The notes beneath the pieces were generated by a model. The model did no database searches. It saw only the letters and a program-made list of their open reading frames with translations, and was not told the origin of the DNA. DNA of 64,000 nucleotides from Streptomyces sp. Tu6071 (GTDB lineage: Bacteria; Actinomycetota; Actinomycetes; Streptomycetales; Streptomycetaceae), in assembly GCF_000213055.1 (NCBI RefSeq), contig NZ_CM001165.1, positions 3,928,945 to 3,992,944 on the forward strand, read 5' to 3'. Below, piece by piece: positions 17,238-25,665 of the stretch. Each line of letters opens with the position of its first letter. Within the stretch, counting starts at the first letter, position 1. A program made the position numbers and the translations under genes.

Positions 17238-17996
17238 ATGGCCAGCACCGACGGCGACCGTCGGCCGAAGTACCAGCGGATCGCGGACACGTTGCGGGAA
17301 GCGATTCAGGCAGGCGAGTACGTCCCAGGTGATCGGCTTCCTGGTGAGAACGACCTCATGAACGCGCACAGCGTGGCGCGCATGACTGCCCGGCAGGCGC
17401 TCGGGGTGTTGCAGAGCGAGGGCATCGCGGAATCCCGCAAGGGCGCCGGCGTCTTCGTCCGCGCGTTCCGTCCCCTGCGGCGCCGGGGCATCCAGCGGCT
17501 TTCACAGCAGCAGTGGGGTTCGGGCCGCTCGATCTGGTCGGCGGACACGGAGAACCGCGACCTCGTGGTCGATCAGGTACAGGTGACCGAGGAGGCCGCA
17601 CCCGAGCGCATCGGGGTGGTACTCGACCTGGAGGAGGAGGGGACGGTGTGCGTCCGCCGCCGCCGGTTCGTCCTCGACGGCAAGCCGGTCCTCCTGGCCA
17701 CGAGCTACCTGCCGATGAGCATCGTCGCGGGGTCCGCGATCACCGAGGAGAACACCGGGCCCGGGGGCACGTACGCGAGGCTGGCCGACCTCGGTTTCAA
17801 GCCCGTGCACTTCCGCGAAGAGATCCGCTCCCGTATGCCCTCGAAGGACGAGGCCCGGCAACTCGGCATCACCGCCGGCACGCCCGTCATCCTCATCTGC
17901 CGCACGGCGTTCGCCGACGAGGGCCGCCCCGTCGAGATCAACGAAATGACGCTCGACGCCGCCTCGTACATCCTGGAGTACGACTTCGACGCCTGA
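17238..17996 (+). CDS. GntR/HutC-type transcriptional repressor of the AICE
   Basis: A 252-aa regulator. The N-terminal winged helix (about 8-75) reads YQRIADTLREAIQAGEYVPG and LPGENDLMNAHSVARMTARQ. The rest (about 95-245) is a UTRA effector domain. By position and family it corresponds to KorSA-like repressors that silence transfer and replication genes of integrated elements. AGGAGG lies 7 nt before the ATG. The gene faces the operon it probably controls, with shared TCTAGA sites between. The ligand is unknown. Confidence 0.88.
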   Translation: MASTDGDRRPKYQRIADTLREAIQAGEYVPGDRLPGENDLMNAHSVARMTARQALGVLQSEGIAESRKGAGVFVRAFRPLRRRGIQRLSQQQWGSGRSIWSADTENRDLVVDQVQVTEEAAPERIGVVLDLEEEGTVCVRRRRFVLDGKPVLLATSYLPMSIVAGSAITEENTGPGGTYARLADLGFKPVHFREEIRSRMPSKDEARQLGITAGTPVILICRTAFADEGRPVEINEMTLDAASYILEYDFDA

Positions 17997-17999
17997 GTC

Positions 18000-18620
18000 T
18001 CACCGAGGCGACAGCCACGTTTCCTCGCGCCGGGCGACCTCGTACACGCGGGTCATCAAGTCCCGGTCCAAGGACGGGGTGAGCCCGGAGAGAAGCCGCC
18101 CGATCTCCGGCGCTTCGACCACCAGGACCGGCGGGTTCGCGTTCTTGACGGTGACCTTGGCAGCGTCTATGACGGCGATCACGGGGCGTACGGGTATGGC
18201 GATGCCGCAGCGCCGCGACAGGAGGTCGGAGACGCGCCGTGCTTCAGCGAGACTGGCCGCTATGTGCGGGGTCGAGCGGCCGTTGACGGTGATGGCACGA
18301 TCTCCGTACCAGACCTTCTTGTCCTTGTGGCGCTTGGAGTTGATGGAGAAGACCCCGGCTGGGCCGATGGCCAGGTGATCTACGTCCGTGCCGGTCGGCC
18401 ACTGGAGCGCGTGGAGCACGTACCAGCCGTGGCGGCGAAGACGGTTCAGACGCTTGCCGGTGAACTGTTCGCCTGCCAGCCCGCTCGACCAACTCCAGAG
18501 GTCCGACTTCGGCCGTCGTCGGTCGATAGCCCGTTTCAGAGGGTTGGGCTCCAACTCGATCAGCTTGCGCCGAACCGCATCCCCAGCGCGCCGCGCCGAC
18601 AGATCACCGGTATCCCGCAC
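18000..18620 (-). CDS. NERD-domain protein
   Basis: A 206-aa protein with a nuclease-related NERD core. Visible are GEQFTGKRLNRLRRHGWYVLH, DVDHLAIGPAGVFSINSK and a following RHKDKKVWYGD. The D..(N)SK pattern corresponds to the PD-(D/E)XK-like D...ExK, with Asn in place of the usual Glu or Asp. The GTG at 18620 has GGAGG 4 nt upstream. It ends 3 nt from the GntR stop, converging with it. NERD proteins occur in plasmids and defence islands, but this one has no helicase or kinase partner and its role is unknown. Confidence 0.78.
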   Translation of the reverse strand: MRDTGDLSARRAGDAVRRKLIELEPNPLKRAIDRRRPKSDLWSWSSGLAGEQFTGKRLNRLRRHGWYVLHALQWPTGTDVDHLAIGPAGVFSINSKRHKDKKVWYGDRAITVNGRSTPHIAASLAEARRVSDLLSRRCGIAIPVRPVIAVIDAAKVTVKNANPPVLVVEAPEIGRLLSGLTPSLDRDLMTRVYEVARREETWLSPR

Positions 18621-19392
18621 CGTTCCTCCCCCGTTGCCTCGATAACCCCATCAGCGCATCATCCGTACGAGGCCCGTGCCTAGGAAGCGAACCAGCCAGC
18701 CGCTGTTACAGGTTTCTCTACTTCATCAAGGCACCCGGCTGCGCTCCGCTCCGCCGGGCGCGCTCCCGGCTCCACCGGGGCGCCGCTCCTGCCTCCGGCC
18801 CGCTCCGCCCCGCTCCGCCGACGCGCGCCCCTGCAAGCGGGTGCGCGACGAGGACCCGATGGGTTGCGACCCGCACGGGAGCTCCGGTCAAAGACGTGCC
18901 TCCGGCGGGGGCGCTCATGCGTCCGGGGAGCAGGGGGCGCGGCAGGCGTCCGCCGGCATCGTCGGGGTGAGCGTGGGGAGCTTCCATCCCGCCCACCTTC
19001 GGCCCAGCCAGAGGCGAGCAGCCACGGCCCAGGGCGTCAAGGTCGTTCGTACAGTGGCGCGCTCCACCTTGACGCCCTGGACCGCGCCCGCTCCACGGTG
19101 TGTGGGCCGAAGGCGGACGGGATGGAAGCAAGGGTGGGTGGTGGGTAGGGGTAGTGGGCCAGCGCACGCACCAGAAGCGCACCAGACGGGACGGGAAACC
19201 CCGGATAACCACGGTCACTCGGACGCACCTGACAGGCAGCCTCCATAGGGCAAAGGGCCTGCTCAGCCGGTTCTTTCAGTCATTGACGACGGTGATTCCC
19301 AAGCTCAGGGCTTTACGAGTCTGGCTCGCATGTCAGTGCTGGCTACTACGGTCATGGAAATCGTCAGGCCAGATCTGTTGCGGAGGGTTCAC
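18621..19392. other. long non-coding stretch of the AICE
   Basis: About 770 bp without a convincing gene. Short open frames on both strands have poor codon bias. It contains the large imperfect hairpin at 18981-19128, and after about 19200 the GC content falls. The region could carry an origin, a transfer locus or the promoter of the downstream restriction gene. Confidence 0.55.
18981..19128. repeat. 148-bp nested imperfect inverted repeat
   Basis: The outer arms 18981-19005 and 19104-19128 pair over 25 bp with two mismatches. The inner arms 19025-19043 and 19066-19084 pair over 19 bp with one mismatch around a 22-nt loop. The two nested stems could form a long cruciform. Confidence 0.8.
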
Positions 19393-20694
19393 GTGGGTGG
19401 GCAGTTGCGTGTTGGTCAGGTCTATCGGTACGCGTCTGGCAAGGATCCGAAGCCGGCCACGCTTGAGGGGTACCCGAACTTCCACCATGTGACTCACTCG
19501 CCGGACCGCGCCCGGGCCCTGCTGGAAGCTGGAATCAACGGCATGGCCAAGGTGCGGACAGCGGCTAGCGACCGCCGACCGGCGATTTTCATCCGGTCGA
19601 GTCCCTGGAAGGCTGGCTCGGAGCAGACGCCCTGGCACGACGTGTTCGACATGGACAACGGACACGTTCGCTACTTCGGGGACCACAAGGCCACGACCAC
19701 CGTGACGCCTGGCAGGACCACGGGCAATGCGGCCCTGCTCGATGCCTTCACCGGACACCAGGGGCACACGCCTGAGGAGCGAGCAGCCGCGGTCCCGCTG
19801 TTGTTGTTCCGCGCGGTATCGCGCAGCGGAAAGGTCAAGGGTCACGTCGAGTTCTGCGGACTGGGCGTGATCGAGCGGGCGGAGCGTCTGGTGCAGTGGG
19901 GAGGTAGCGACCACGCGACGTTCACGAACTACGTCTACGACATTGCCCTCATCGACCTCACTGCTGAGGATGACACGGTTGCCTGGGCTTGGATCGACTC
20001 TCGCAGGGACAAGAGCCTGGCCGACGCGCAGACGCTCGAACTCGCCCCGCGGGCTTGGCGGGAGTGGGTCAAGCACGGGCACTCGGCCCTTCCCAGGCTC
20101 CGCCGGCGGGTCGCCCGGGCCAAGGTGACCAAGGTGCCCGAGCAGCGGGCCAAGCCGGGGACCGTTGAGGCCAAGGACCTTGAGCTGATCTACAAGCACT
20201 TCGACGGGCGTAAGCACGACTTCGAGGCAGTGGCCTCAGCGGTAGCAGCACGAGTGCTGCGTGGCGCCGGGAACAGCTACGTCGAAGGCTGGCTGACGCG
20301 TCGATCCGGGGATGGAGGCGCCGACTTCGTAGGCCGGCTCGACATCGGCAGCGGACTGGCCGGCACCAGCCTTGTCGTCCTCGGCCAGGCCAAGTGCGTC
20401 AAGCTCGACAACCTCGTCACCGCGGAACAGATCGCCCGCGTCGTGGCCCGACTCCGCCGCGGCTGGATCGGCGTGTACGTCACGACCGGGGCCTACTCCG
20501 TGCCGGCACAGACAGAGATGGTCGAAGACCAGTACCCGATCGTCTTGATCAACGGATTGGAACTGGCCAGGGAGCTCAGGAGCATGGCCCGGGACGATCA
20601 CGGGGGAGATCTGGAAGCCTGCCTCGATCACATCCTCACCCAGAGGGAGATCGCGATCACGAACCGGCGCCCAGAAGAGATCTTGCTTGAGTAG
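19393..20694 (+). CDS. modification-dependent restriction endonuclease (AspBHI-like N-terminus, Mrr-type nuclease)
   Basis: A 433-aa endonuclease. The N-terminal region (YRYASGKDPKPATLEGYPNF, then IFIRSSPWKAGSEQTPWHD) matches the SRA-like reader domain of AspBHI-type enzymes that recognise 5-methylcytosine. The C-terminal part is an Mrr-type PD-(D/E)XK fold with SGDGGADFVG and VVLGQAKC (D...QxK). It should cut DNA carrying foreign methylation. I chose the GTG at 19393 because GGAGGG ends 5 nt before it; ATGs at 19330 and 19354 lack such a site. It is monocistronic and of lower GC than the core. Confidence 0.82.
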   Translation: MGGQLRVGQVYRYASGKDPKPATLEGYPNFHHVTHSPDRARALLEAGINGMAKVRTAASDRRPAIFIRSSPWKAGSEQTPWHDVFDMDNGHVRYFGDHKATTTVTPGRTTGNAALLDAFTGHQGHTPEERAAAVPLLLFRAVSRSGKVKGHVEFCGLGVIERAERLVQWGGSDHATFTNYVYDIALIDLTAEDDTVAWAWIDSRRDKSLADAQTLELAPRAWREWVKHGHSALPRLRRRVARAKVTKVPEQRAKPGTVEAKDLELIYKHFDGRKHDFEAVASAVAARVLRGAGNSYVEGWLTRRSGDGGADFVGRLDIGSGLAGTSLVVLGQAKCVKLDNLVTAEQIARVVARLRRGWIGVYVTTGAYSVPAQTEMVEDQYPIVLINGLELARELRSMARDDHGGDLEACLDHILTQREIAITNRRPEEILLE

Positions 20695-21019
20695 CGCGCC
20701 CCCAGTCAGGTACTTACTGCGAGGGGCCAAAACGGGCCAACACTGTACGCCACAATTACTTGGCGTTAGCCTCACCAAAGGCCAAGTGCTCATGAGTAAC
20801 GCAATTATGCGTTGCAGAGACGCAAGCATTTCTTGCATCTATTGTCACGCTCGGTGTTCGCGTGAGAGACGGGGTTCGACCCGTGCAGCCGGGAGTAATC
20901 GCACGAACTGAGTCGACAGCTTGTGCCGGCTAGCATCCACCAGGTCAGAACGAAGCCCACCTGACCGCGCATGCTGGCAGGCCGAGCGGCAGGTGGGCAA
21001 CTGAACCCGGAGGCTCTAC
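20695..21019. other. 325-bp intergenic region, AT-richer than surroundings
   Basis: No gene is supported. It has notably lower GC with near-palindromic patches such as CGCAATTATGCG (20798 area). It probably contains the promoter of the small membrane gene at 21020. Confidence 0.5.
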
Positions 21020-21247
21020 ATGAGTTTGCCCCTTGCCGAGCGATGCGTGTCAAACCCGCGACGTCAACTCATCGCGATCACGGTGATCGTCGTGATCATG
21101 CTCGCCTCACCGTCCTGGGCCGAGATTGTCGGTGCGTACGCGGACGCAGGAGCGCTGCTTGCACTGTTCATCGCAGCCAGCGGTACAGCAGCGAAGTACC
21201 GCAACCACAGCAACCCGCTGCGGACAGCATCACCCGACAGCGCCTAG
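21020..21247 (+). CDS. small membrane protein at the right end of the AICE
   Basis: A 75-aa protein with two hydrophobic helices (about 16-34, LIAITVIVVIMLASPSW, and 38-54, AGALLALFIAASG). It has basic residues before the first and after the second, so both ends may face the cytosol. CCGGAGG ends about 7 nt before the ATG, a good ribosome site. It is the last gene before the right attachment site. No family is recognised. Small two-helix proteins here could be toxins or superinfection factors, but nothing proves it. Confidence 0.65.
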   Translation: MSLPLAERCVSNPRRQLIAITVIVVIMLASPSWAEIVGAYADAGALLALFIAASGTAAKYRNHSNPLRTASPDSA

Positions 21248-21288
21248 ATGATGACCTCTCTGCCCCAGCCTGACCGATCCACATAGAG

Positions 21289-21332
21289 CTACGGATCAGA
21301 AGGTTGCAGGTTCGAATCCTGCCGAGTGCACA
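21289..21332. repeat. attR core
   Basis: 44 bp identical to 9309-9352; it is the duplicated 3' part of tRNA-Arg without the 5' half, so it is not a functional tRNA. Confidence 0.93.
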
Positions 21333-21337
21333 GCAGA

Positions 21338-21369
21338 GAAGAGGCCCCGGATTTCTCCGGGGCCTCTTC
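21338..21369. terminator. original tRNA-Arg terminator displaced by the AICE
   Basis: A perfect 13-bp stem (21338-21350 with 21357-21369) and loop ATTTCT, a few bases past attR. Before integration it would have followed the tRNA. It now faces the stop of the leftward gene at 21422. Confidence 0.75.
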
Positions 21370-21421
21370 GCGTTGTGGGTGCGGTTTCCCGTCGGTCGGT
21401 TCTGTGGGGTGGCGGGGTCCG

Positions 21422-21973
21422 TCAGGACGTCCAGCGCCAGGCGTTCGAGCGGTAGGAGCAGGTGATCGGGGTGCCTGCGGATGTCGTGGTGCGGACGCCG
21501 TGGTCGGCGTTGCGGCAGAACTGGCCCGCCGAGTAGCAGTTGCCCGCGTTCGAGACGATCGAGCAGGTGCCGGTGTTGCTCCGTGCCGTGCCGCTGCCGC
21601 CCGTGCTGTTGTTGGTGCCGCCGCCGCCGCTGGTACTGGTGCCTGCGGCGGTGTTCGCGCGCGCTGTCTTGGTGACCGTGACCGTAACGGTCGGGGCGGG
21701 TTCGGGCTTGGCCTCCAGCGTCTTCGTGACGGTGGGGGCGGGTTCGGGGGTGGCCGTGGCGGTGACGGTCGCCCGCGCGGTCACGGTGGTCGTGGGTGCC
21801 GCCTTGGCTGCGACGGTCTCCTGCCCGTCGTCCCCGGCGGAGCCGATGAGCGCGCCGGTGAGCAGGAGCGCCGTACCGCCCACCCACACGAAAACGCGTT
21901 TGTGCAGCGGGCGCGCGGGGGCGGGGTCCGTCGTCGACGCTGCTGGTGTGCCGTACGGGTTGGGGCTGGTCAT
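21422..21973 (-). CDS. membrane-anchored protein with extracellular Cys-rich domain
   Basis: A 183-aa protein. After a short cytosolic N-terminus a single membrane helix (FVWVGGTALLLTGALIG, about 28-45) is followed by a Thr/Val/Pro-rich stalk of TVTVTVTK type (about 60-110) and a Gly/Ser/Asn linker. A small C-terminal domain with four cysteines (CSIV, CYSAGQFC, ITCSYR) forms the end. That domain resembles the short Cys-rich module seen at the end of many actinobacterial surface proteins. Two disulfides are likely. Function unknown. It is the first core gene after the element. Confidence 0.75.
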   Translation of the reverse strand: MTSPNPYGTPAASTTDPAPARPLHKRVFVWVGGTALLLTGALIGSAGDDGQETVAAKAAPTTTVTARATVTATATPEPAPTVTKTLEAKPEPAPTVTVTVTKTARANTAAGTSTSGGGGTNNSTGGSGTARSNTGTCSIVSNAGNCYSAGQFCRNADHGVRTTTSAGTPITCSYRSNAWRWTS

Positions 21974-22171
21974 GTCGTCCCCCCGGGGAGCGGTTGGTGA
22001 AGTGGGACGACGGTAGTGAGCCGGTGCCGGATGTGGGGATGGTGTGGAGGAGGTGTGGCCGATTTGTAATCCGCGTCGCGTCGCGCGGTGGTCGCGGACC
22101 GGTGTCCCGGGTGGGCCGGTGAGGGACGGAGGCGGGGCCCGTTGTCAGTGGCTTCCGTTACGGTCGGCGCA

Positions 22172-23050
22172 ATGGAGCGTGGTGCGGGGTGGTGGTGTGC
22201 CGGGGCGCGGTGGGAGGCGTCCGGGCGGGTGGGCCTGCGGTGGGTGGGGGAACGGGTCAGCGGGCTCGGCGCGGGGGAGCGGGTCGGGTTCCGGGTCTTG
22301 GGTGAGCGACGGTGTCTCGGGGTGTGGCGGGGCGGCCGGTGGCGGGAGTGCGGCCGGGGGGCCGTGCTCCGGGAAGGAGGTGCGCGGGCGCAGTGCGAGG
22401 AGTGCGCGGCGCTGGACCGGGTGCGTTCGGTGGCTGCCGATACGTACGCGGACGACCCGCGCCCGTACCGCGTGTACCTGGCGTGGTTCGGGCCGGGGCT
22501 CGTGAAGGTGGGGATCACGGGGGTGGCGCGTGAGGGGGTGCGGCTCCTGGAGCAGGGGGCGCTCGCTTACTGCTGGCTTGGTCAGGGCCCGTTGATGGCG
22601 GCGCGGCGGGCCGAGGAGGTGGTGCGGCACGGGTTGGGGGTGCCGGACCGGATCCCGTACGCGCGCAAGCGGGCGGCCCGCGCGGGCGGCGGCGACTGCC
22701 GGGCCGAGTTGGAGCGGGTGCACGGGGCGGCGCGGAAACTGCCCGGGTGGCCGGAGACGCTGGAGCCGTTGCCCGATGAGGTCGTGGAGCACGGCGCCGT
22801 TTTCGGCCTGCCGCTGCCGTACGGGGGTCTGGTGCGCGGGCTGCGGGACGGAGCGGTGCTCGTGGGGACGGTACGGGGGGTGGCCGGTCCTGATGTGCAC
22901 CTCGATGTCGCGGGCGAGCCAGCGACCGTCGTGCTGGACACCCGGCGGCTCGCGGGGTGGTGCCTCGCGGGGGTGGGCGAGGACGCGGTGACGACGGCGG
23001 GTCTCGTCGAGCGGGTGGGAGAGGGGGGAGAACAAGGGGAGTTGTTCTGA
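22172..23050 (+). CDS. DUF2797 family protein
   Basis: A 292-aa protein of the DUF2797 family. The core RPYRVYLAWFGPGLVKVGIT resembles the GIY-YIG strand pattern (vYL...KvGiT), and CEECAALDR before it is a metal-type CXXC. The catalytic arginine and glutamate of GIY-YIG nucleases are not obvious, so nuclease activity is uncertain. The ATG at 22172 was chosen because the extra upstream residues have no family support. It is cytosolic and stands alone. Confidence 0.75.
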   Translation: MERGAGWWCAGARWEASGRVGLRWVGERVSGLGAGERVGFRVLGERRCLGVWRGGRWRECGRGAVLREGGARAQCEECAALDRVRSVAADTYADDPRPYRVYLAWFGPGLVKVGITGVAREGVRLLEQGALAYCWLGQGPLMAARRAEEVVRHGLGVPDRIPYARKRAARAGGGDCRAELERVHGAARKLPGWPETLEPLPDEVVEHGAVFGLPLPYGGLVRGLRDGAVLVGTVRGVAGPDVHLDVAGEPATVVLDTRRLAGWCLAGVGEDAVTTAGLVERVGEGGEQGELF

Positions 23051-23271
23051 GCGCGGCCTGTCCTGGCTCTGAGCGCGGCCTGCCCTGGCGCGGCATCTTC
23101 GGGCTGGACTGCTGGCGGCCGGGCGGCCTTCCGCGGGGCTGCTTCCGGCCGGGTGGCCTTCGGGTGAGCCGCTTCCGGGTGGGTCGCCTCTGGCGGTGCG
23201 GTCCCGGCCTTCGCCTGCGCGTCTTCCGCCCGGGCTTGTTCCCGGCGGGTGGGGGCGGCAGGGTGGCCGGC

Positions 23272-24234
23272 ATGGTGAGTGAGGAACTGGGCGAGGAGTA
23301 CGGGAAGCGGTCGGCGCGGGTCCTGGGGCTTGAGCCCGGCGGCGCGCGGGAGGCGGCGGCGGTACGGGAGTTCGCGCGGCGGATCGGGGCGGAACGCGGG
23401 CTCGTCGACGTGCACACGCACTTCATGCCGGACCGGGTGCTGCGCAAGGTGTGGGCGTACTTCGACGCGGCGGAGCCGCTCGTCGGGCGGCAGTGGCCGA
23501 TCACGTACCGCCGTGCCGAGGACGAACGCATCGCGGTGCTGCGGGCCTTCGGCGTGCGCGCCTTCACGTCGATGCTCTACCCGCACAAGCCGGGCATGGC
23601 CGAGTGGCTCAACGGGTGGGCCGCCGACTTCGCCGCGCGTGTGCCGGAGTGCCTGCACACGGCGACGTTCTTCCCGGAGCCGGGCGTCGAGGCTTACGTG
23701 CGGGCGGCGGTCGAGGGCGGGGCGCGGGTGTTCAAGGCGCATGTGCAGGTGGGGGCCTACGACCCGGCGGAGCCGGTGCTCGACCCGGTGTGGGGGCTGC
23801 TCGCCGAGGCCGGGGTGCCGGTCGTGGCGCACTGCGGCTCGGGGCCCGTACCGGGGAAGTACACGGGGCCGGGGCCCATGCGCGAGGTCCTCGCGAGACA
23901 CCCGCGACTGCGACTCGTCGTCGCGCACCTCGGCATGCCCGAGTACAGCGAGTTCCTCGACCTCGTCGCCGACTACCCGGAGGTGCGGCTCGACACGACG
24001 ATGGCGTGGACGGGCTTCGCCGAGGAGTTCGCGCCGTTCCCGCACGCAGAACTGCCCCGGCTCGCGGCGTACGGGGACCGGGTGCTGCTCGGCACGGACT
24101 TCCCCAACACCCCGTACCCGTACGCGCATCAGCTGGAGGTGATGACGGACCTGGGCCTCGGCGAGGAGTGGCTGCGGGCGGTCTGCCACGACAACGCGGC
24201 TAGCCTCTTCGGACTGGATGACAACGCTAGTTGA
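23272..24234 (+). CDS. amidohydrolase family metal-dependent hydrolase
   Basis: A 320-aa TIM-barrel hydrolase of the amidohydrolase-2 type. VDVHTHFMPD gives the HxH metal pair near residue 48. KAHVQVGAYD is the strand with the Lys/His, VVAHCGSGPV and VVAHLGMPE carry further His ligands, and LLGTDFPNTPYPY carries the conserved Asp. It should hydrolyse or decarboxylate a small cyclic or aromatic substrate, unknown here. The ATG at 23272 is followed two codons later by a possible GTG start; I cannot choose firmly. It lies downstream of the DUF2797 gene with a 221-bp gap of degenerate repeats. Confidence 0.85.
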   Translation: MVSEELGEEYGKRSARVLGLEPGGAREAAAVREFARRIGAERGLVDVHTHFMPDRVLRKVWAYFDAAEPLVGRQWPITYRRAEDERIAVLRAFGVRAFTSMLYPHKPGMAEWLNGWAADFAARVPECLHTATFFPEPGVEAYVRAAVEGGARVFKAHVQVGAYDPAEPVLDPVWGLLAEAGVPVVAHCGSGPVPGKYTGPGPMREVLARHPRLRLVVAHLGMPEYSEFLDLVADYPEVRLDTTMAWTGFAEEFAPFPHAELPRLAAYGDRVLLGTDFPNTPYPYAHQLEVMTDLGLGEEWLRAVCHDNAASLFGLDDNAS

Positions 24235-24894
24235 GGAGTGGGGGGCAGGCGAACAGTTCGTTGCCGCCTGTGGATAAGTCGGGCCCAAGCGGAAATCGGC
24301 TCACTCGTGAGGGTGAGCGGTTGCGCGGGTTTCGCGGAGTTGTCCACAGAAGTGGGCGGAGGGGACGGGATGGGGGCGGGGGTGCGGAAGACTTGGTGTT
24401 GGGGTCGCCCCCCAGGGCGGGTGGGGGCTGTCCGCCGGGCCTGTTCGACGGGCTTGTCCTCGGGCCTGTTCACCGGCCATGCCCTCAGCCCGGCCCGTCG
24501 AGCCCGCCCCCCGACCTCGTCTGCCGACCCCGTCCCCCGCCCATGCGCACTGCCCCATCTACCGGTCCAGCGCGCCAGCTTCGTCCACCGACCCAGCTAG
24601 CCGAGCCCGTCCCCCGGTCCCGCCCCCCGACCCCGTCCACCACCCGGCCCCCCGGTCCCGTCCGCCGAGCCCGTCCACCACCCAGCCCCCCGGTCCCGTC
24701 CGCCGAGCCCGTCCACAGCCCAGCCCGCCCAGCCCACCGACCCCGCCCTCCGTTCCTCCCCCCACCCCCACCCCGACCCCTCCCCCGACCCCACCCCCCT
24801 TTGCCTCCCCCCACCCTCCCTTTGCCACCCCTCAACGGATTTCTCAGCGAAATCACAGATTCGCGCAAGGGGCCTCTCAGAGGAGACGCACAGG
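24235..24894. other. 660-bp pyrimidine-rich intergenic region
   Basis: No gene is supported. The stretch 24480-24830 is extremely C-rich on the + strand, with an embedded 38-bp tandem repeat. The promoter and leader of the response regulator lie at its right end, with AGGAG (24881-24885) 9 nt before the start. Confidence 0.55.
24635..24710. repeat. 38-bp tandem repeat, two copies plus partial
   Basis: Units 24635-24672 and 24673-24710 differ at one base. A partial third copy follows, and related CCCGTCC words extend in both directions. Confidence 0.8.
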
Positions 24895-25665
24895 ATGGGG
24901 CGCATGACCACGATTCCGCCCCAGGGGCACACCGAAGCGAGCGTGGACGGGCGTCCCGTCCGGGTGCTCGTCGTGGACGACGAGACCAATCTGACCGAGC
25001 TGCTCTCCATGGCTCTGCGCTACGAGGGCTGGGAGATCCGTACCGCGACGGATGGCGCGGGCGCGGTGCGCGAGGTGCGGGGGTTCCGGCCCGACGCCGT
25101 CGTGCTCGACATGGTGCTGCCCGACATGGACGGGCTCAGCGTGCTGCACCTCATGCGCCGTGAGCAGCCCGATACGCCCGTGCTCTTCCTGACCGAGAAG
25201 GACGCCGCCGCCGACCGTGTCGCGGGGCTGACCGCCGGTGGCGACGAGTACGTCAGCAAGCCGTTCAGCCTGGAGGAGGTCGTGGCGCGGCTGCGCGGGC
25301 TCATCCGGCGCGCGGGTGCCGGGCGGCGGTCCACCTCCGTGCTCACGGTCGGGGATCTCGTACTCGACGAGGACAGCCACGAGGTGTCCCGGGGCGGTAC
25401 GGACATCCATCTCACCGCGACCGAGTTCGAGTTGCTCCGCTACCTCATGCGCAATCCGCGACGTGTGCTGAGCAAGGCGCAGATCCTCGACCGCGTCTGG
25501 AGTTACGACTTCGGCGGCCAGGCCAATGTCGTCGAGCTGTACATCTCGTACCTGCGGCGGAAGATCGACCGGGGCCGCGAGCCGATGATCCACACCCGGC
25601 GCGGCGCCGGGTACCTCATCAAGCCCGCCGAACTCGCCGCCGCCGTCCCCGCCGGACGCCACTGA
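24895..25665 (+). CDS. OmpR-family response regulator without adjacent kinase
   Basis: A 256-aa two-component regulator. The receiver domain (about 20-135) has VRVLVVDDE, the phospho-acceptor in VVLDMVLPDMDG and Lys in YVSKPFS. The output winged helix (about 150-245) has TATEFELLRYLMRNPRRVLS and the wing TRRGAGYLIK. It resembles MprA/TcrA-type regulators. The receiver has FLTEKDA where TAKD or TARD is usual. No histidine kinase gene follows; the next gene is a TetR regulator 465 bp away. It may use a distant kinase. Confidence 0.9.
   Translation: MGRMTTIPPQGHTEASVDGRPVRVLVVDDETNLTELLSMALRYEGWEIRTATDGAGAVREVRGFRPDAVVLDMVLPDMDGLSVLHLMRREQPDTPVLFLTEKDAAADRVAGLTAGGDEYVSKPFSLEEVVARLRGLIRRAGAGRRSTSVLTVGDLVLDEDSHEVSRGGTDIHLTATEFELLRYLMRNPRRVLSKAQILDRVWSYDFGGQANVVELYISYLRRKIDRGREPMIHTRRGAGYLIKPAELAAAVPAGRH

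Larger units (their letters stand above)
9309..21332. mobile_element. AICE (pSAM2-type integrative and conjugative element) in tRNA-Arg
   Basis: A 12.0 kb element is bounded by 44-bp perfect direct repeats, the left one inside the tRNA-Arg gene. It carries the full AICE gene set: tyrosine integrase and Xis next to the left end, a rolling-circle Rep of the RepSA type, a single FtsK-like translocase for double-stranded DNA transfer, Spd-like spread proteins and a GntR repressor. Cargo comprises a diguanylate cyclase, a cytosine methyltransferase, a modification-dependent restriction enzyme and a NERD protein. All key genes appear intact, so it may still be active. Confidence 0.92.

Noticed and set aside
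18720..19250. Small genes in the AICE non-coding stretch
   Set aside because: Frames on both strands are short, lack ribosome sites and have poor codon bias; the hairpin explains part of the open frames.
21289..21332. Second tRNA-Arg gene
   Set aside because: Only the 3' 44 bp are present; the 5' acceptor, D-arm and part of the anticodon arm are missing, so it is attR.
22957..23271. N-terminal extension of the amidohydrolase
   Set aside because: The 105 extra residues are Gly/Arg-rich and overlap the end of the DUF2797 gene; the domain begins after the ATG at 23272.
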